From positions 43,365,696 to 43,429,695 of the forward strand of contig CM060188.1 of NCBI GenBank assembly GCA_030549335.1: a stretch of 64,000 nt of DNA, read 5' to 3'. Below the pieces are notes generated by a model that saw only the letters and a program-made list of their open reading frames with translations, ran no database searches and was not told the origin of the DNA. Below are positions 10,740 through 22,420 of the stretch, in pieces. Position 1 is the first letter of the stretch. The number at the start of each line of letters is the position of its first letter. Source of the stretch: Pontederia crassipes (Eukaryota > Streptophyta > Magnoliopsida > Commelinales > Pontederiaceae). A program made the translations under genes and the position numbers.

Positions 10740-11731
10740 TCCAAGGATGAAATGACTAACTTGAAATAATTGAAGAAGGGGGAACAAATAATATACATGG
10801 ATAACAACACCTACTTTAACACGATAGGTGTGGGGAATTATAGGCTGGATTCGGGAGATTGCATTTTAACTCTTAATGATGTGTTATATTTTCTCGGTAT
10901 CCATCATAATCTCTTATCCGTTCTCATATTTCTAAAGAAGAATTTTGAAGTTAGATTTTATAATGGTAGGGTAACTATAGGTAAGGATAGAAAAGTTCTT
11001 ACTGTCGGGAGGTTTGTTCCCAGATATGTTTTTTTTGCTACATGTTATGATTGAAAATATATCAATGAATGTGGATGTCATTTGTGATTATTATGTATGT
11101 GAATATTCTGATTATGATCTTTGGATCGATTAGGACATTTATGAAAGACAAAGATGAAACAAATTATAAGAATGAACCTAATTCCTAGAATTTCAAGTGC
11201 AAGAACATTGCTTGATAAAAAAATGACTCGAAAGTCATTTTTGTGGATAATAAGGTCAAAGAATTATGAAGATTGGTTTGTTATGATACTTGTGATCCTC
11301 TTAGTACTATGACACACAAAAATAAGGAATATTTTATCACATTCATTGATGATCTTTCACCATTCTCCTACGTCTATCTATTGGACAAAAAGCCGAATTC
11401 ATTTAAAGCATTTAACAAATATAAGATGAAAGTGAAGAAGAAATTAGGAAGACTAATTAAAACATTAAGGATATATAGAGAAGAGGAATATGCCTTCCAA
11501 GAATTTAATGATTATTGCATTTAGGGAAGCATTAATAGGCAAACTACAATGCCATACGCCACAATAGAATGGCGCGGAATAAAGAAAGAACTATGTTGTC
11601 CCACACAAGTCTCTTCAAAAGTCTTTGGGGAGAGGTAGTGTTAACTGCAAGTTACATACAAAATAGAATTTTCACAAAGTTCATAAAAATCACATCATAT
11701 GAATTGTGAAATGACAGAAAGCCTAAAATAT
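10740..11731 (+). pseudogene. Ty1/copia polyprotein fragment (protease to integrase)
   Basis: Decayed copia gag-pol, first half. About 10770-11054 resembles the stretch between protease and pre-integrase (YMDNNTYFNTIGVGNYRLDSGD, LNDVLYFLGIHHNLLSV). About 11273-11524 resembles the integrase core (HKNKEYFITFIDDLSPFSYVYL). Up to 11731 comes IQNRIFTKFIKITSYELWNDRKPK, usual near the integrase end. Gag and the 5' LTR are missing, apparently replaced by the CACTA-like element. Stops and frameshifts separate the pieces, and a large insertion begins at 11732. The polyprotein resumes at 14559. Confidence 0.8.
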
Positions 11732-12393
11732 TGTCACACCCAAATTCGTGACTAAGTTATAATCCCAATTATTACATCCCTTAATTATGTTTAATAATTC
11801 TAAAATAAAATTGACAAAATCTCCCTCCTTTACTTATCTTGTGTTATTTTCCAATACATACAATAGTCGCATATGAACTTAACAAAGTTTAATCACAAGA
11901 CATAATATTCAAATATTGTCACTACATTTTTTTTCTCTACAAACCATCTCACGTATAACACCCCATATCATAAGGTTCCATACAACCTTACAAAAAAGGT
12001 TTTTCACAAACTTAATTACAACATTTAGGATATATGTTATATGCATGATTCCAAAAATAAAAGTGAAAGGAAAATAAAAATATTCCAACGGCTCGACCTC
12101 TTCTATATGCAACTAAAATAAGCTTTGAGTCAACTCAACTCGAGAACTTATAATTATTTGAAAAGTTCAACAAGGATAATGTGAGTAACAATCGTTTGCT
12201 TAGTGAGTGGAATAAAAGGACAACATAGGGAACAATACACGTGCATATAATATTTAAATAATCAGATTCTCCATATGAGAAAATATTTAAAGCATAACTC
12301 ATATAACATAAGTTTTCAAATCATATGAACTTTTTACATAAATAAAAGTATTCCAAATATCATCATATTCACAGTTAAACTTCACATCATTAG

Positions 12394-12670
12394 TCAATAC
12401 GTATTCATCTATGATCATGTGTCATATAGTTAAGTAGAGCTTCACAATTAAGAGTTTCGAGTACACAGAGCAAATCATAGATTAATATGTATTCCCTATG
12501 ATTGTGTGTTATACAATTAAGCAGAGCTTCACAATCATAATTCTCGAATACACATAACACATCATGGGTCAATACGCATCGTTCCACAATTGTGTGTCAT
12601 ACATTTAAGCAGAACTTCACAATCATGACTCTCGAATACGCAAAATAAAATATGGGTCAATACGTGCACA
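12394..12670. repeat. Tandem repeat, about 88 bp x 3
   Basis: Units begin near 12394, 12483 and 12570, with a partial fourth at about 12658. Each carries TCAATACGTATT-like, then TGTGTCATAC-like, AAGCAGAGCTTCACAATC and CTCGAATACACA. It lies within the LTR-like insertion. Confidence 0.75.
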
Positions 12671-12955
12671 CAGAGCAGTCCCCGAATGGTAAAGACACCC
12701 GATATATGCCTCAAATGCTTCATATATACTGAATGCGGTTCCAAAAACCTTTTTCAACTAGCATGTCCAATGAACACATGTAGTTTAACAATATCAAAAT
12801 ACATATGTCATAATTTCGTATCAGTATCAAGTAAAACTTATTTTAAGTTCACAAATATTGTTCCTTGAAAATATTTTCATATAAGAGGTTATTCCATCTC
12901 ATAGGAAATCCTTGATATATATCATAAATATTTTTCATACCTCAAAATATGTTCC

Positions 12956-12956
<1 letters not shown>

Positions 12957-13012
<56 letters not shown>
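12957..13012 (+). repeat. (AAT)n microsatellite
   Basis: Uninterrupted AAT/TAA trinucleotide repeat of about 18 units in the LTR-like insertion. Confidence 0.95.
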
Positions 13013-14558
13013 TGTTTGAGATAATATCATAAATAAAAGAACTAACATATAACATTTTGCTATGTTGTAAATTTACCCACTCACCTTATACTTTATCCTT
13101 TCAAAGGCACTCTACTAGATTTTCGTCATTTCACTTGTAGCTTGATAGCTTCCTACAAACAATAATGCTATTTTACTTTTCAATTATTATTAATAACAAT
13201 ATGCAATGCATACTCATGCATGAACCCTTGTTCACCTTAAAATACATATAACTCTCTCTAATACTAATGTATAATTTTAGGTGTTTATGTTCATACGCTA
13301 CTTCACACTTGAAACTATTCAATCTTCTAAAGCTTAATTAAGTGTTACTTCATATTTTCAGACTTAGTTTATGTTAATGAATAATTCATAACTTCTTAAT
13401 CACGAGCACAAAATCTTATGATTATTGATAAATTAAAAACTAGACTTACTAGGGTTTCCAACCCCCAAATATCATTATCTAATTCCAAGTGAGTAGGTCA
13501 TAAAATTCAAGGTAATTTGACCTAGAGTTTGCGTTCTAATGTGTTATGAAAGCTTAATTTATATGTTTCTACATACTTGACTATTTAATGAGATCATATT
13601 TTTTTCTTAACACTAGACTTACTTATTATTTAGTCATAAAAATTTGAGAATTTAACTCCTTTTATATCCTTATAACCAAAATAGTCAATTCGGTCGTAAT
13701 AATCTGCAATGTTCCATAACCTGACACAAGAATCACTATGAAAGAAAAAAATTCATTTCTCCATCTATATAAGTCCAAATGAATGATTCTAATTCTTGCC
13801 GAAATATTATGAAGTCTAATTAAGCATATCTAAATTTCAAACCCTAATTCATTTTATACTAATTATGCCCTAATTGACAAGATGGACCTATCTCTAACTC
13901 AGGATATAGTGAGCGACCCATGAGGTTGGGTTTATAACTTCCTCTATAAAAGTGATTTTGAGGTGATTCTAGAAGCCACGAAAATCTAACATAGAAAGTA
14001 TGAATCATGTAAAATTTCAGAATTTATGGAGAAGTAACTAGGAAGATATGATCAGATGAAATTGAAGGTTAGTTTTGGAATCAAAACCCTATATCAACCA
14101 AGCGACCTTGGCGAATTTCCTCGGGAGGTTCTGCTAGGGATTTTCTTCTGAAATTTTTTGGCACTCCAAAGATGAGAATATGTAGTATATATATTTATTT
14201 CAGATTTTTTTTCACGTGCCATTTGGAAAAATAAGTTTCCAGCTAGTGAGTTGCCTACTTCGGCTACTTGAAATCCTATTGGTTGAAATAAAGGTTCAAT
14301 CATATTATTTTATTAAAAATTAGTGTTCGACCTCTAATTAACCTTAGTTAATCATAGTTAAACATATATATTATAATATTTACAAATAATCTTATATATT
14401 TTTTATAATGCTTATCGATAATGTAATTATCATTATGCTTTAATCTAATTGTTAATTACTACACACAGACATGACTATATAAGCATCTAAACTAACTTAA
14501 TATGTTAATTAAAAGTATGATTATGTAAAATTGATATTTGTGAAGCAAGTTTGTGACA

Positions 14559-15372
14559 CTATCTTCGAAAATGGAGATGTAAAACACATGTTCTTGTTCT
14601 AAGTCAGTAGAGGGACAAACTTGACTTTAGGACGTTGACATGTAGGTGCATCGAATATAGTCAACAATCCAAAGAGTATAGATTATTCCATAGAGATAAA
14701 GGGTTAACTGAGCGTCACAATGTAACATTCCTTGAAAATGAAAAGAAAGAAGTGCATGAAGAAGAGGATAATGGACCTTTGATTATCCATGGGGATAATG
14801 AAGCTGACTCCAATATACCAATGATGGAAGAAGATTCTATACAAGATGTAGATCATTTGAAAGAAGTGGGTGGACTCATAAAATTCACGAGTATAATCGA
14901 CAACAAGAGACCCTGGACACGACCCACACATTTTGATGAGTATGTTTTATATGAGTGCAAAGCTTCGTGTTACTTAGTGGATGTAAATATAGAGGATTGT
15001 ACAAATCTTGTTACATACAATGAAGTGATGACTTCAGTTGAGCTGAAATTATAGACGACATCCATGAGAAATGAAATTGACTCTATTAATCAGAACAAAT
15101 TATGACAACTATGCGATTTGGCAGAAGGTCGACAACACATAGGGTGCAAATGTGTATTCAAGAAAGTACCGAGTGGATGGTTCTATTGAGTAGCACAAAA
15201 CCATATTAGTTGCCAAGGGTTATAATCAGCAAGCCAGTATAGATTTTCAGGAAACATATTCTCCGGTAGTCAAGTTTGCATCTATCATGATCATTTTAAT
15301 GATAGTGGCATATATGGATATGAAATTATTCGAGATGAATGATAAGACTGCCTTCCTCAATGGAGAGTTGAG

Positions 15373-15406
<34 letters not shown>

Positions 15407-15870
15407 ACTTAATGGTTTTCAAGTGGAAGGTCAGGAGAATATGGTTTATAAGTTGAAAAAATCACTATATAGCTTGAAACAATCATTGCGTCAATGGTAC
15501 TGAAAGTTTCATATGACAATCATCCGATTTGGTTTCGTCGCAAACAAATTGGATCATTATGTGTATATAAAGAACAGTGAGAAAAAATTTGTTATAATGT
15601 CATTATATGTCGATGACATTTTGCTCGTCGAGAATGATGTCATAATCCTTAATGAAATTGAAGAAAAATTGAGTAAGGAATTTGAAATGAATGACATGGG
15701 GGTAGCTTTGTATGTCCTTGAAATTCAAATTACTCGAGACAGGAGCTCAAGGACATTGAGCTTGAGTCAAGAACAATATCTGAACAAGATATTGAAGAGA
15801 TTTGGAATGCAGAATAGCAATCCAACACCAACATCTCTCGTTGTTGGAAAAAGGCTTAGCAAGAGTTAGT
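14559..15870 (+). pseudogene. Ty1/copia polyprotein fragment (integrase tail to RT)
   Basis: Continuation of the copia remnant after the insertion. 14635-15054 carries CIEYSQQSKEYRLFHRDKG and FLENEKKEVHEEED, the linker between integrase and reverse transcriptase. RT pieces follow: IGCKCVFKKVPSG near 15140, YKLKKSLYSLKQSLRQWY near 15450, and an open frame at 15513-15869 with the catalytic box SLYVDDILL and the palm/thumb sequence EFEMNDMG and SLSQEQYLNKILKRFGM. A TA microsatellite has expanded inside the RT at 15376-15404. Multiple stops and frameshifts; RNase H and the 3' LTR are absent. The YVDD box survives although the element is dead. Confidence 0.85.
15376..15404 (+). repeat. (TA)n microsatellite in copia RT
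   Basis: Pure TA run within the decayed reverse transcriptase, disrupting the frame. Confidence 0.95.
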
Positions 15871-15959
15871 GCCCTAATTAAGGACAAAAACCTTTAGATG
15901 TTTCATATGCCCTCTTTTTTGAAATTCATAGAGCTGGCTATTTGCCCCACTTGATGCTC

Positions 15960-16664
15960 CAAGTCCATGTTTGATGTCATCAATCCATCCCTTTCTCGAT
16001 CTTTTCAAATCTTTCACTTGTCACATTTGCTAGTTTTTCTATTGCAAGCTCCTAAGGTTATTTCTTTTCCACTTGAGATTGTGGAGGTGGTTGTTGATAT
16101 GGTGGTTGCTATGGAGTCTGATAGTGTGGTCGAGGTGAAATACCTGAAGGTGATGACCTTGTTTGTTGAGATGGCTTGATTTGATTTCCCCAAGAAAAAT
16201 TGGGATGACTCCTCCATCCTGAATTATATGTGGTGGCATATGGATTAATTTTCATGTTTTATTTTCTATGACATTGTCTTGTTCAGTGTGCATGCAATAC
16301 AAGGTATTGTGATGTCCTCCACAATTGTCACAAACAAGATGCGATGTATCCATACTCGCCACCAACTGCACTAGAGGATCCATCTTAGCACTCAATTCTT
16401 TGTATCCTTCATGGTCTCTAACAGATGCTACCCTTGATGGTCCTTTTTCATCATAGTCTTCATTGTTCATAGCCAATTGGTCAAAAAAATTATAAGCCTA
16501 TGAATAAGGAAGGTTCATGATAGAACCACCTGCTGATGTTGAATCAATGTTAAATTTCAGACTGGGAGAGAGACCATTGTAAAAGCCACTCTATCAAAAG
16601 CCAAGAAGGAATTGCATGATGTGGGCATTGCCTTTGCAATTTCTTGAATCTCTTCCATGCATTA

Positions 16665-16705
<41 letters not shown>

Positions 16706-17065
16706 CTTGAAACAAGTGATATCATTCATCAATTTGATGAATTTTCCAGAAGGAAAGAATCTCTTTATAAAAGTTTGAAATAGCTCATCCCATGTGTGCT
16801 CCAAAAGGTTGAGAGTCCAACCAATTTTATGCTTCATCCCTGAGAGAAAATGAAAAAAAGCTTCATCTTTATGGCATCTTATTCAACTCCATTCATCCTG
16901 ATGGTGGCACACATTTGGAGAAAGCGATTGATGTGAGATAATGGGTCTTCATTGTGTTCTCCTCTATATTGATTCAATTGTACCATTTGGATGAGTCCTA
17001 ACTTTAATTCAAAATTATTGGCAGCAATCCGTGGGCCGACTATGCTTGGGTGGTGCCCTTGTAGG
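15960..17065 (-). pseudogene. Athila/Tat-type gypsy gag remnant
   Basis: Read on the minus strand from 17065 leftward: a segment like IAANNFELKLGLIQ, then NEDPLSHINRFLQMC, then TWDELFQTFIKRFFPSGK and WKRFKKLQRQCPHH (16550-16837), then a zinc-finger-like CDNCGGHHNTLYC (about 16300), then a PYATTYNSGWRSHPNF-like stretch near 16220. This order is characteristic of gag in Athila/Tat Ty3 elements. Stops and frameshifts are frequent, and a TA microsatellite at 16667-16704 interrupts the capsid. No pol domains follow on the left, where a plus-strand copia remnant abuts, so the element is truncated. Confidence 0.8.
16667..16704. repeat. (TA)n microsatellite in gag remnant
   Basis: Pure TA dinucleotide run inside the minus-strand gag remnant. 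Confidence 0.95.
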
Positions 17066-17299
17066 ACCTTCTGGCTAGGTCCCTCATTGGAGGTTCAACT
17101 CCCTCCGCATGCTATTGTTTTCGGTCCTCTATTATGGTTATCGACCATTATTTGTTCCCTTCGTGCTCTTCTATTTGCTCAGCACTATCTTTCAATTTCT
17201 GAATTATATGATTTAAGTGCCTTGTTTCTATGTTGCATACACAATAAGAAAAGAGATTGTGTTTAGAGTAACAATTAAAATCAAAATTCTAATATTGAT

Positions 17300-18520
17300 G
17301 CTCCTCCTCGACAACGTCGCAAAAAACTTGACAAATCTCTCGCAAGTATACGAAGTCAATGTCGTAGTATATAAAATATCGTTTTATAGGGAAGAGTTCA
17401 AAAATTAGAATTATATGATTCTAAATGATATCTAAACAGTTAAAAAAGAGAGAAATAATAATAATAACTAAATAAAAATGAAGTGTCAAAACGAGTGCAA
17501 AGAAAAAAGTTAGAACGGCGAGAAAGAACGATACTTAATTATGAGTAGAAATAGAGTAAAAGTTCTAGGATTTTGAATTCACCTAGGGTATTAATCATAG
17601 GGGTTTTAGAGATAATAAAAACATGAGTGCTCTACTCAATCTTCAAAAATCATACATCTCATTTTCAAGTAAAGATAATTCTAATTAAAATAATAAACAT
17701 CTACTTTCGTGTTAATTTAAATTATCTTAATTGTATTATAAATCAAGATTCATTAGTAAAATGATTATCCTTATTTCTAAGAAATAATACATTTCATGTC
17801 ATTCATTTTAAGAATTACTTTCGCAATCAAGAAGATTTTAAGTCGTTTAATTAGATGGCTAATCTAATATAAGCTTTTCGTCAAGCACATAAAAGACAAA
17901 GAATACATTAGATCAAACAAAAATATTTTTTAATGATCAACCCTAGGTTTCATCAAACCCTAAAAAAAGAATAGCTATGCATAGAGAAGAAAATCATCAT
18001 CAAAACGTAAGATTTTATTAAAAGAGAATAAGATTAAGTCTAAGAAATGTACTAAAATACAAAGAAAAATAAAAGTTCATCCCAACCGTGTTCTAGCCCT
18101 AGCAACGATATCCAGATCCCATTTTTTGTCCTATCCCAATCCTTTTATAGTCCCCAATATTAGGTTTACAAACATGACTAAAATGCTCCTAAATCGGCCT
18201 CAAAATAGACATGTGTGCTACGATTTGGGTGTCTGTGCTACGGTCTGACGAAGGTGTCTTTTGCTTCCTCTTCTACTATGGTATGCATCAATCCATTATA
18301 GTTTGGTCCACTCCATTATAGTCTGACCGTAGGGAAGCAACAGAGAGTGTCTTCCAACTTCATTTCTCATACATTTTTCTCGTGATTCTTGAAATTCAAG
18401 TGCAAAATATTGTAGATTTTGAACACTTCAAATAAGCTTATAAAATTAGACGAAATCAAATAATCATAACTCAACAGAATTGATAGTGCTTAAATATAAT
18501 AAATAAATATATAATTATCA
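17300..18520 (-). mobile_element. Athila/Tat-type primer-binding region and 5' LTR, decayed
   Basis: On the minus strand, the sequence near 17305-17335 reads TTTTTTGCGACGTTGTCGAG. It matches the hallmark post-LTR region of Athila/Tat elements (family form TGGCGCCGTTGCCGGGGA) with several substitutions. It lies upstream of the gag remnant in the right direction. The LTR would then run from about 18520 (minus-strand start TGATAATTATATATT) down to about 17340. Borders are estimates, because no second LTR is present to compare. Confidence 0.55.
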
Positions 18521-19250
18521 AGTCACTTATTTATGTTGGATGATTAGGATAGCAAGAAACAAGAATGTGTGACGAGACATAAGAAGCTTAATATATAGCT
18601 TTGCGTTATGTCAGCCACTCATGCCGCAAATGTAAAAGAAATATAGTTAAATGATGATAAAATAAAAATAAAAAAATAATAAGATAAGTTGAGAAAAAAT
18701 ATTTAAATAAAGGTAGAATTAAAAAATAATAAATTGCTAACTTTTAATAGTTAAATGCTAATAGAAATAGTTCTTCAATATTTTTATATGAAATTTAAAA
18801 TATTACTTATTTTTATTATTTATCAAATAAAAAAATAACGTTTGAACTGCTCCACATTATTTGAAACCTTAATTTTAATTTTGAACAAACACAATCTAAA
18901 TCCTACGTGATGTTAATAAACAACATGTTGACATAAATATTCGATTCCCAAAAATAAGTTGACATAAATCTACAAGGAAATCCTATCCAAGAATTTGAGG
19001 GGTCAAAATCTCGACAAATTTAGATCAAATATTTTCTAAATTTACAATGCAACAATTAGATTGGGAAAGAAAATCGTAGTTCGGAAACCAACCCAAAAGC
19101 AGGTATTCCAACTATGAGCCAACCCCCCCCCCCCCCCCAAAAAAAAAGTTTTTATTAATATTAATATATAAATAAAATATTAATAAATTATTATTATTCC
19201 TTTCCACAGGGAAAAGTAAGGCAAATATGTACCTAAAAAAAAAGAAAGAA
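18521..19250. other. Intergenic, AT-rich, with C16A9 homopolymers
   Basis: No gene recognised. A run of 16 C (19123-19138) followed by 9 A is present, a spot prone to sequencing error. The stretch lies upstream of the hnRNP-like gene and may include its distal promoter. Confidence 0.5.
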
Positions 19251-20195
19251 AAGGAAAGGTAAGACAGCCATACAAGGGAAGATGAGGAGGAGAGGAGAGA
19301 GAGAGAAAAAAAGGGAACGCCCTCTTCGTATCTCTCTCTCTCTCTTTCTTGAGGAGAGCACCATTACAAAGCCTCCACTTTTATCGGCCTCCTCTCCTTT
19401 CTTCTTATGATGCCTTGTCCTCCTCTTGGATCTTAGCACCATCCGATTCAAGGACGGGAGTCCCTTGCCGCTGCAGTCCGCCCTCTCTTCCGTGAGTATG
19501 ATCAATCGAATTTGAGCAGATTGCGTGTTGTCCATCAAGCAAGTCGTCTTCTTCTTTGTTGATTTATTTTTCTTCTATTTAATTCGGCCCGCGATGAATG
19601 AATTCATCGTCATGTGAAAGGACGAACGATATGTTTCGATCGAGTTTCGTTGTAAAAAGATTGGTGATTTTTATTCGATTGTCTTCCTGCTCTTTTTCTT
19701 TTCCGTGCACCTGGCCCTTGTTAGATCTGATGCAGATCGATTGCGGAGGTTGTTGTCTTTTCTTGTCTGTTGAATGCGCCGGGTGCTCAAAGTTCGGATT
19801 TTGCTGTTTCCCGACTCTTCGTTTTATTTACTCCGTGATTGGTTGTCTAGATTTGATCCGATGTAGTTGGTCGGCAGCAGTAATAATGATTTAAATGCTG
19901 TTGAATTGTATTAGCAGACAGAATTCATGTATCATATAATCAAATCATGTGGAGTGGTTGGGGATCCTTGGTCCTCACCCAACTGATCAAGTTTAAATTT
20001 CACATGAAACATTTGTTATCAGATTTTAACTTTGAAATGTTTATGATGCATGCCTTCATAATACAAAAAACAATAATCAAACTCGTATACTCATAATTTC
20101 TTAGTTTTATTTCGCCTGTTCTTATTCCGTGGGCCCTCAGCAGAAACAATAATGCTGAATTCTGTGTTGGGTGTACATGATATGTAGTGTTGAGG
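19251..20195 (+). promoter_or_regulatory. Putative promoter, 5' UTR and leader intron of the hnRNP-like gene
   Basis: A pyrimidine-rich CTCTCTCTCTCTCTTTCTT tract (about 19332-19350) lies in a GC-richer stretch that looks like plant 5' UTR. A good donor, GTGAGT at 19492, and an acceptor, ATATGTAG ending at 20187, would remove a leader intron and leave TGTTGAGG before the ATG at 20196. Leader introns are common in plant RNA-binding protein genes. The exact transcription start cannot be read. Confidence 0.5.
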
Positions 20196-22420
20196 ATGGA
20201 ATCAGATCTTGGGAAGCTGTTCGTCGGAGGGATCTCCTGGGACACGAATGAAGATCGCCTCCGCGAATACTTCAGCAGTTATGGAGAGGTGTCGGAGGCT
20301 GTCATCATGAAGGACCGAACAACCGGACGAGCTCGAGGATTCGGATTTATTGTGTTTGCTGATCCCGCTGTTGCAGAGCGTGTCATTTTAGAGAAGCACT
20401 TGATTGATGGACGAATGGTAATTATCTGAATCTTATCTTAAATTTTCAGTGCATTGCTTAGTTATTTTCGTATTCAAAAGGAAATACATGGACTTAGTAC
20501 AAGAAAAGCAAATGGAAAAATAAAGGCGCACAAAAAGTTTCATGTGATTGTGCCATTGCATTGTTGTCATGTTCTGTGCATTGCTTAGTTTCTTTTGTTG
20601 GACAAAACGATCTTAGTTCTATGTAGGATGCAATAGTACTTTTGCAATGATGTTATAGGTGAGAAGCAACTAGCCATTGAAAATTGCCTGATATGATTTG
20701 AATGCACCTTTTCATGACTTTTCAGGTGGAGGCAAAGAAAGCTGTTCCTCGGGATGATCAGAGTATCAATAGCAGGAACACTAATACCCTTCATGGCTCT
20801 CCTGGTCCTGGGCGTACCAAGAAGATATTTGTGGGAGGCCTTGCTTCAACTGTGACTGAGGCCGACTTCAAGAACTACTTTGATCAGTTCGGGACAATTA
20901 CGGATGTTGTGGTGATGTATGACCATAACACCCAAAGACCAAGAGGATTTGGATTCATAACTTTTGATTCAGAAGATGCTGTTGATAAGGTGCTGGTTAA
21001 AACCTTTCATGAGCTGAATGGCAAATTGGTCGAGGTCAAGAAGGCTGTTCCAAAAGAGCTGTCTCCTGGGCCAAGCATGCGCTCACTTGTCGGAGGATAT
21101 AACTATGGTTCATTGAACAGGGCTAGCAACATTCTTAATGGTTACAACCCATCAAACTCAATTGGTAGTTATGGGATGAGAATAGATAGCAGATTTAGTC
21201 CAATAGCTAGTGGGAGAAATGTTTTCCATTCGTTTGCTCCTGGTTATGGAGTTGATATGAATTTCGACCCTGGAGTGAGCCTGAACTATGGAGGGAACAC
21301 AAGTTTCAGTAATGGTGTTGGTTATGGACGGGTACTGAACCCGTATTATAATGGGAACTCTAATAGGTACACTGCTAGCCCTGTAGGATATAATTCTGGT
21401 AATAACACCACCACATCAGTTTTGAATTCAGTAGCTCGCAACTTATGGGGGAATGGCAGCCTCAATTATACATCAAACTTTTCTAGATCTAATTCGTTTC
21501 TTCCATCTGGAAGTGCAAACTTTGGTGGTTTCAGTAATAACAGCTTGAACTGGGGAGACAATAACTTTGGTTTGGGCATGAGCAGTTATGATAGGAACAC
21601 TGGGGGATCTCCCTCTATTAATACTTCATTCTCCACAGCAGGCAATGGATATGAAGGAAACCTCGCTGATACATACAATAATAATACAATTTATAGTGAC
21701 GTAAACTGGCAAGTTCAATCATCTGAGCTTGATGGGTCCGGTCCATTTGGTTATGGACTTGGAAGTGCATCTTCGGATGTTACAGTTAAGGCTTCATCAG
21801 GTTTAATTGGTGATTACAGTGCCACCAACTGGCAACCGAATAGAGGTGAGTATCATATTCAGCTTCCATTTAATTTTGCTCGAAATTGCACTCCTTATTC
21901 ATTTTATACTTATGCTTTTATTGTTCTTCACAACTCCGCCTATGTTTTATAGCCGGTCCCAAGCCCGGATAAAGGAGGAGGGTTGTGTTAGGCCCCGACA
22001 GCCAGCGTAAAATCCTGTCGAATCTCATGAACATGAATCAACGAAGTCGTATGATCCATGTAGCCGACCCCACCTAGTGGGATAAGGCTTTGTTGTTGTT
22101 GTTGTTGCTTTTATTGTTCTTCACATACCTTTCAATGAATCTAAGTTAATGATGGTCATAGATAACGAACAAAACTTTATCCAATATTATACTTTAAATT
22201 TCACACTGATCCTCATTTCCTGTTCCGTTAGTTGGAATTGTTTCGATAAGATTCTCTAGTGGTCATAGTTGATGGATTCTTTCATTACTGATGAGTTTTT
22301 TGTATCAGAAGTTTTTTGTCATGACCTTGAAAGATTCTTTTACATGCATAGAAGATAGTGACTACTGAATTTGTGGCTCTGATACTTCTTTTGTTTATCT
22401 TGTCAGGAATTGCTACATAG
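20196..22420 (+). CDS. Two-RRM hnRNP-like RNA-binding protein (451 aa)
   Basis: Three coding exons give an intact frame: 20196-20417, 20726-21845 and 22407-22420 (222 + 1120 + 14 nt = 452 codons with stop). Introns are GT-AG. RRM1 (residues about 7-80) has KLFVGGIS (RNP2) and RGFGFIVF (RNP1); RRM2 (about 100-175) has KIFVGGLA and RGFGFITF. The remainder is Gly/Asn/Ser/Tyr-rich and of low complexity. This is the layout of plant hnRNP A/B- or Musashi-like proteins that bind mRNA in nucleus and cytoplasm; such tails often drive assembly into granules. The ATG at 20196 is chosen because MESDLGKLFVGG is the usual family N-terminus. The last exon encodes only the final GIAT and the stop, the ending I expect for this family. 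If intron 2 is retained, translation stops at 21952 inside a retroposon. Specific RNA targets are unknown. Confidence 0.9.
21933..22106 (+). mobile_element. Short non-LTR retroposon with (TTG)n tail, in intron 2
   Basis: About 174 bp flanked by perfect 19-bp direct repeats GCTTTTATTGTTCTTCACA (21914-21932 and 22107-22125). It contains GGTCCCAAGCCCGGATAAAG and CCCCACCTAGTGGGATAAGG and ends in TTGTTGTTGTTGTTG. This 3' end is widespread in plants and is shared by RTE-type LINEs and Au-like SINEs. No B box is obvious, so a 5'-truncated RTE copy is slightly favoured. It lies in the sense orientation in the last intron of the hnRNP-like gene, between the donor and the 14-nt terminal exon. Confidence 0.82.

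Larger units (their letters stand above)
11732..14558 (-). mobile_element. LTR-like insertion (possible solo LTR) in the copia remnant
   Basis: A 2.83-kb block separates the integrase tail from the downstream copia sequence. It starts TGTCACACCCAAATT and ends AAGTTTGTGACA, so it has the TG...CA ends and short inverted terminus of an LTR. The minus orientation is suggested because LTRs often end GGGTGTGACA. It contains about three tandem units of 88 bp and an AAT microsatellite, and no gag-pol motifs. The adjacent 5-mers (AATAT left, CTATC right) do not match, so integration as a clean solo LTR is unproven. Retroposon debris is the alternative. Confidence 0.55.

Noticed and set aside
12405..12744. 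Minus-strand 60-codon frames with repeated ECEALLNCITHNH-like sequence
   Set aside because: They translate the 88-bp tandem repeat; no gene evidence.
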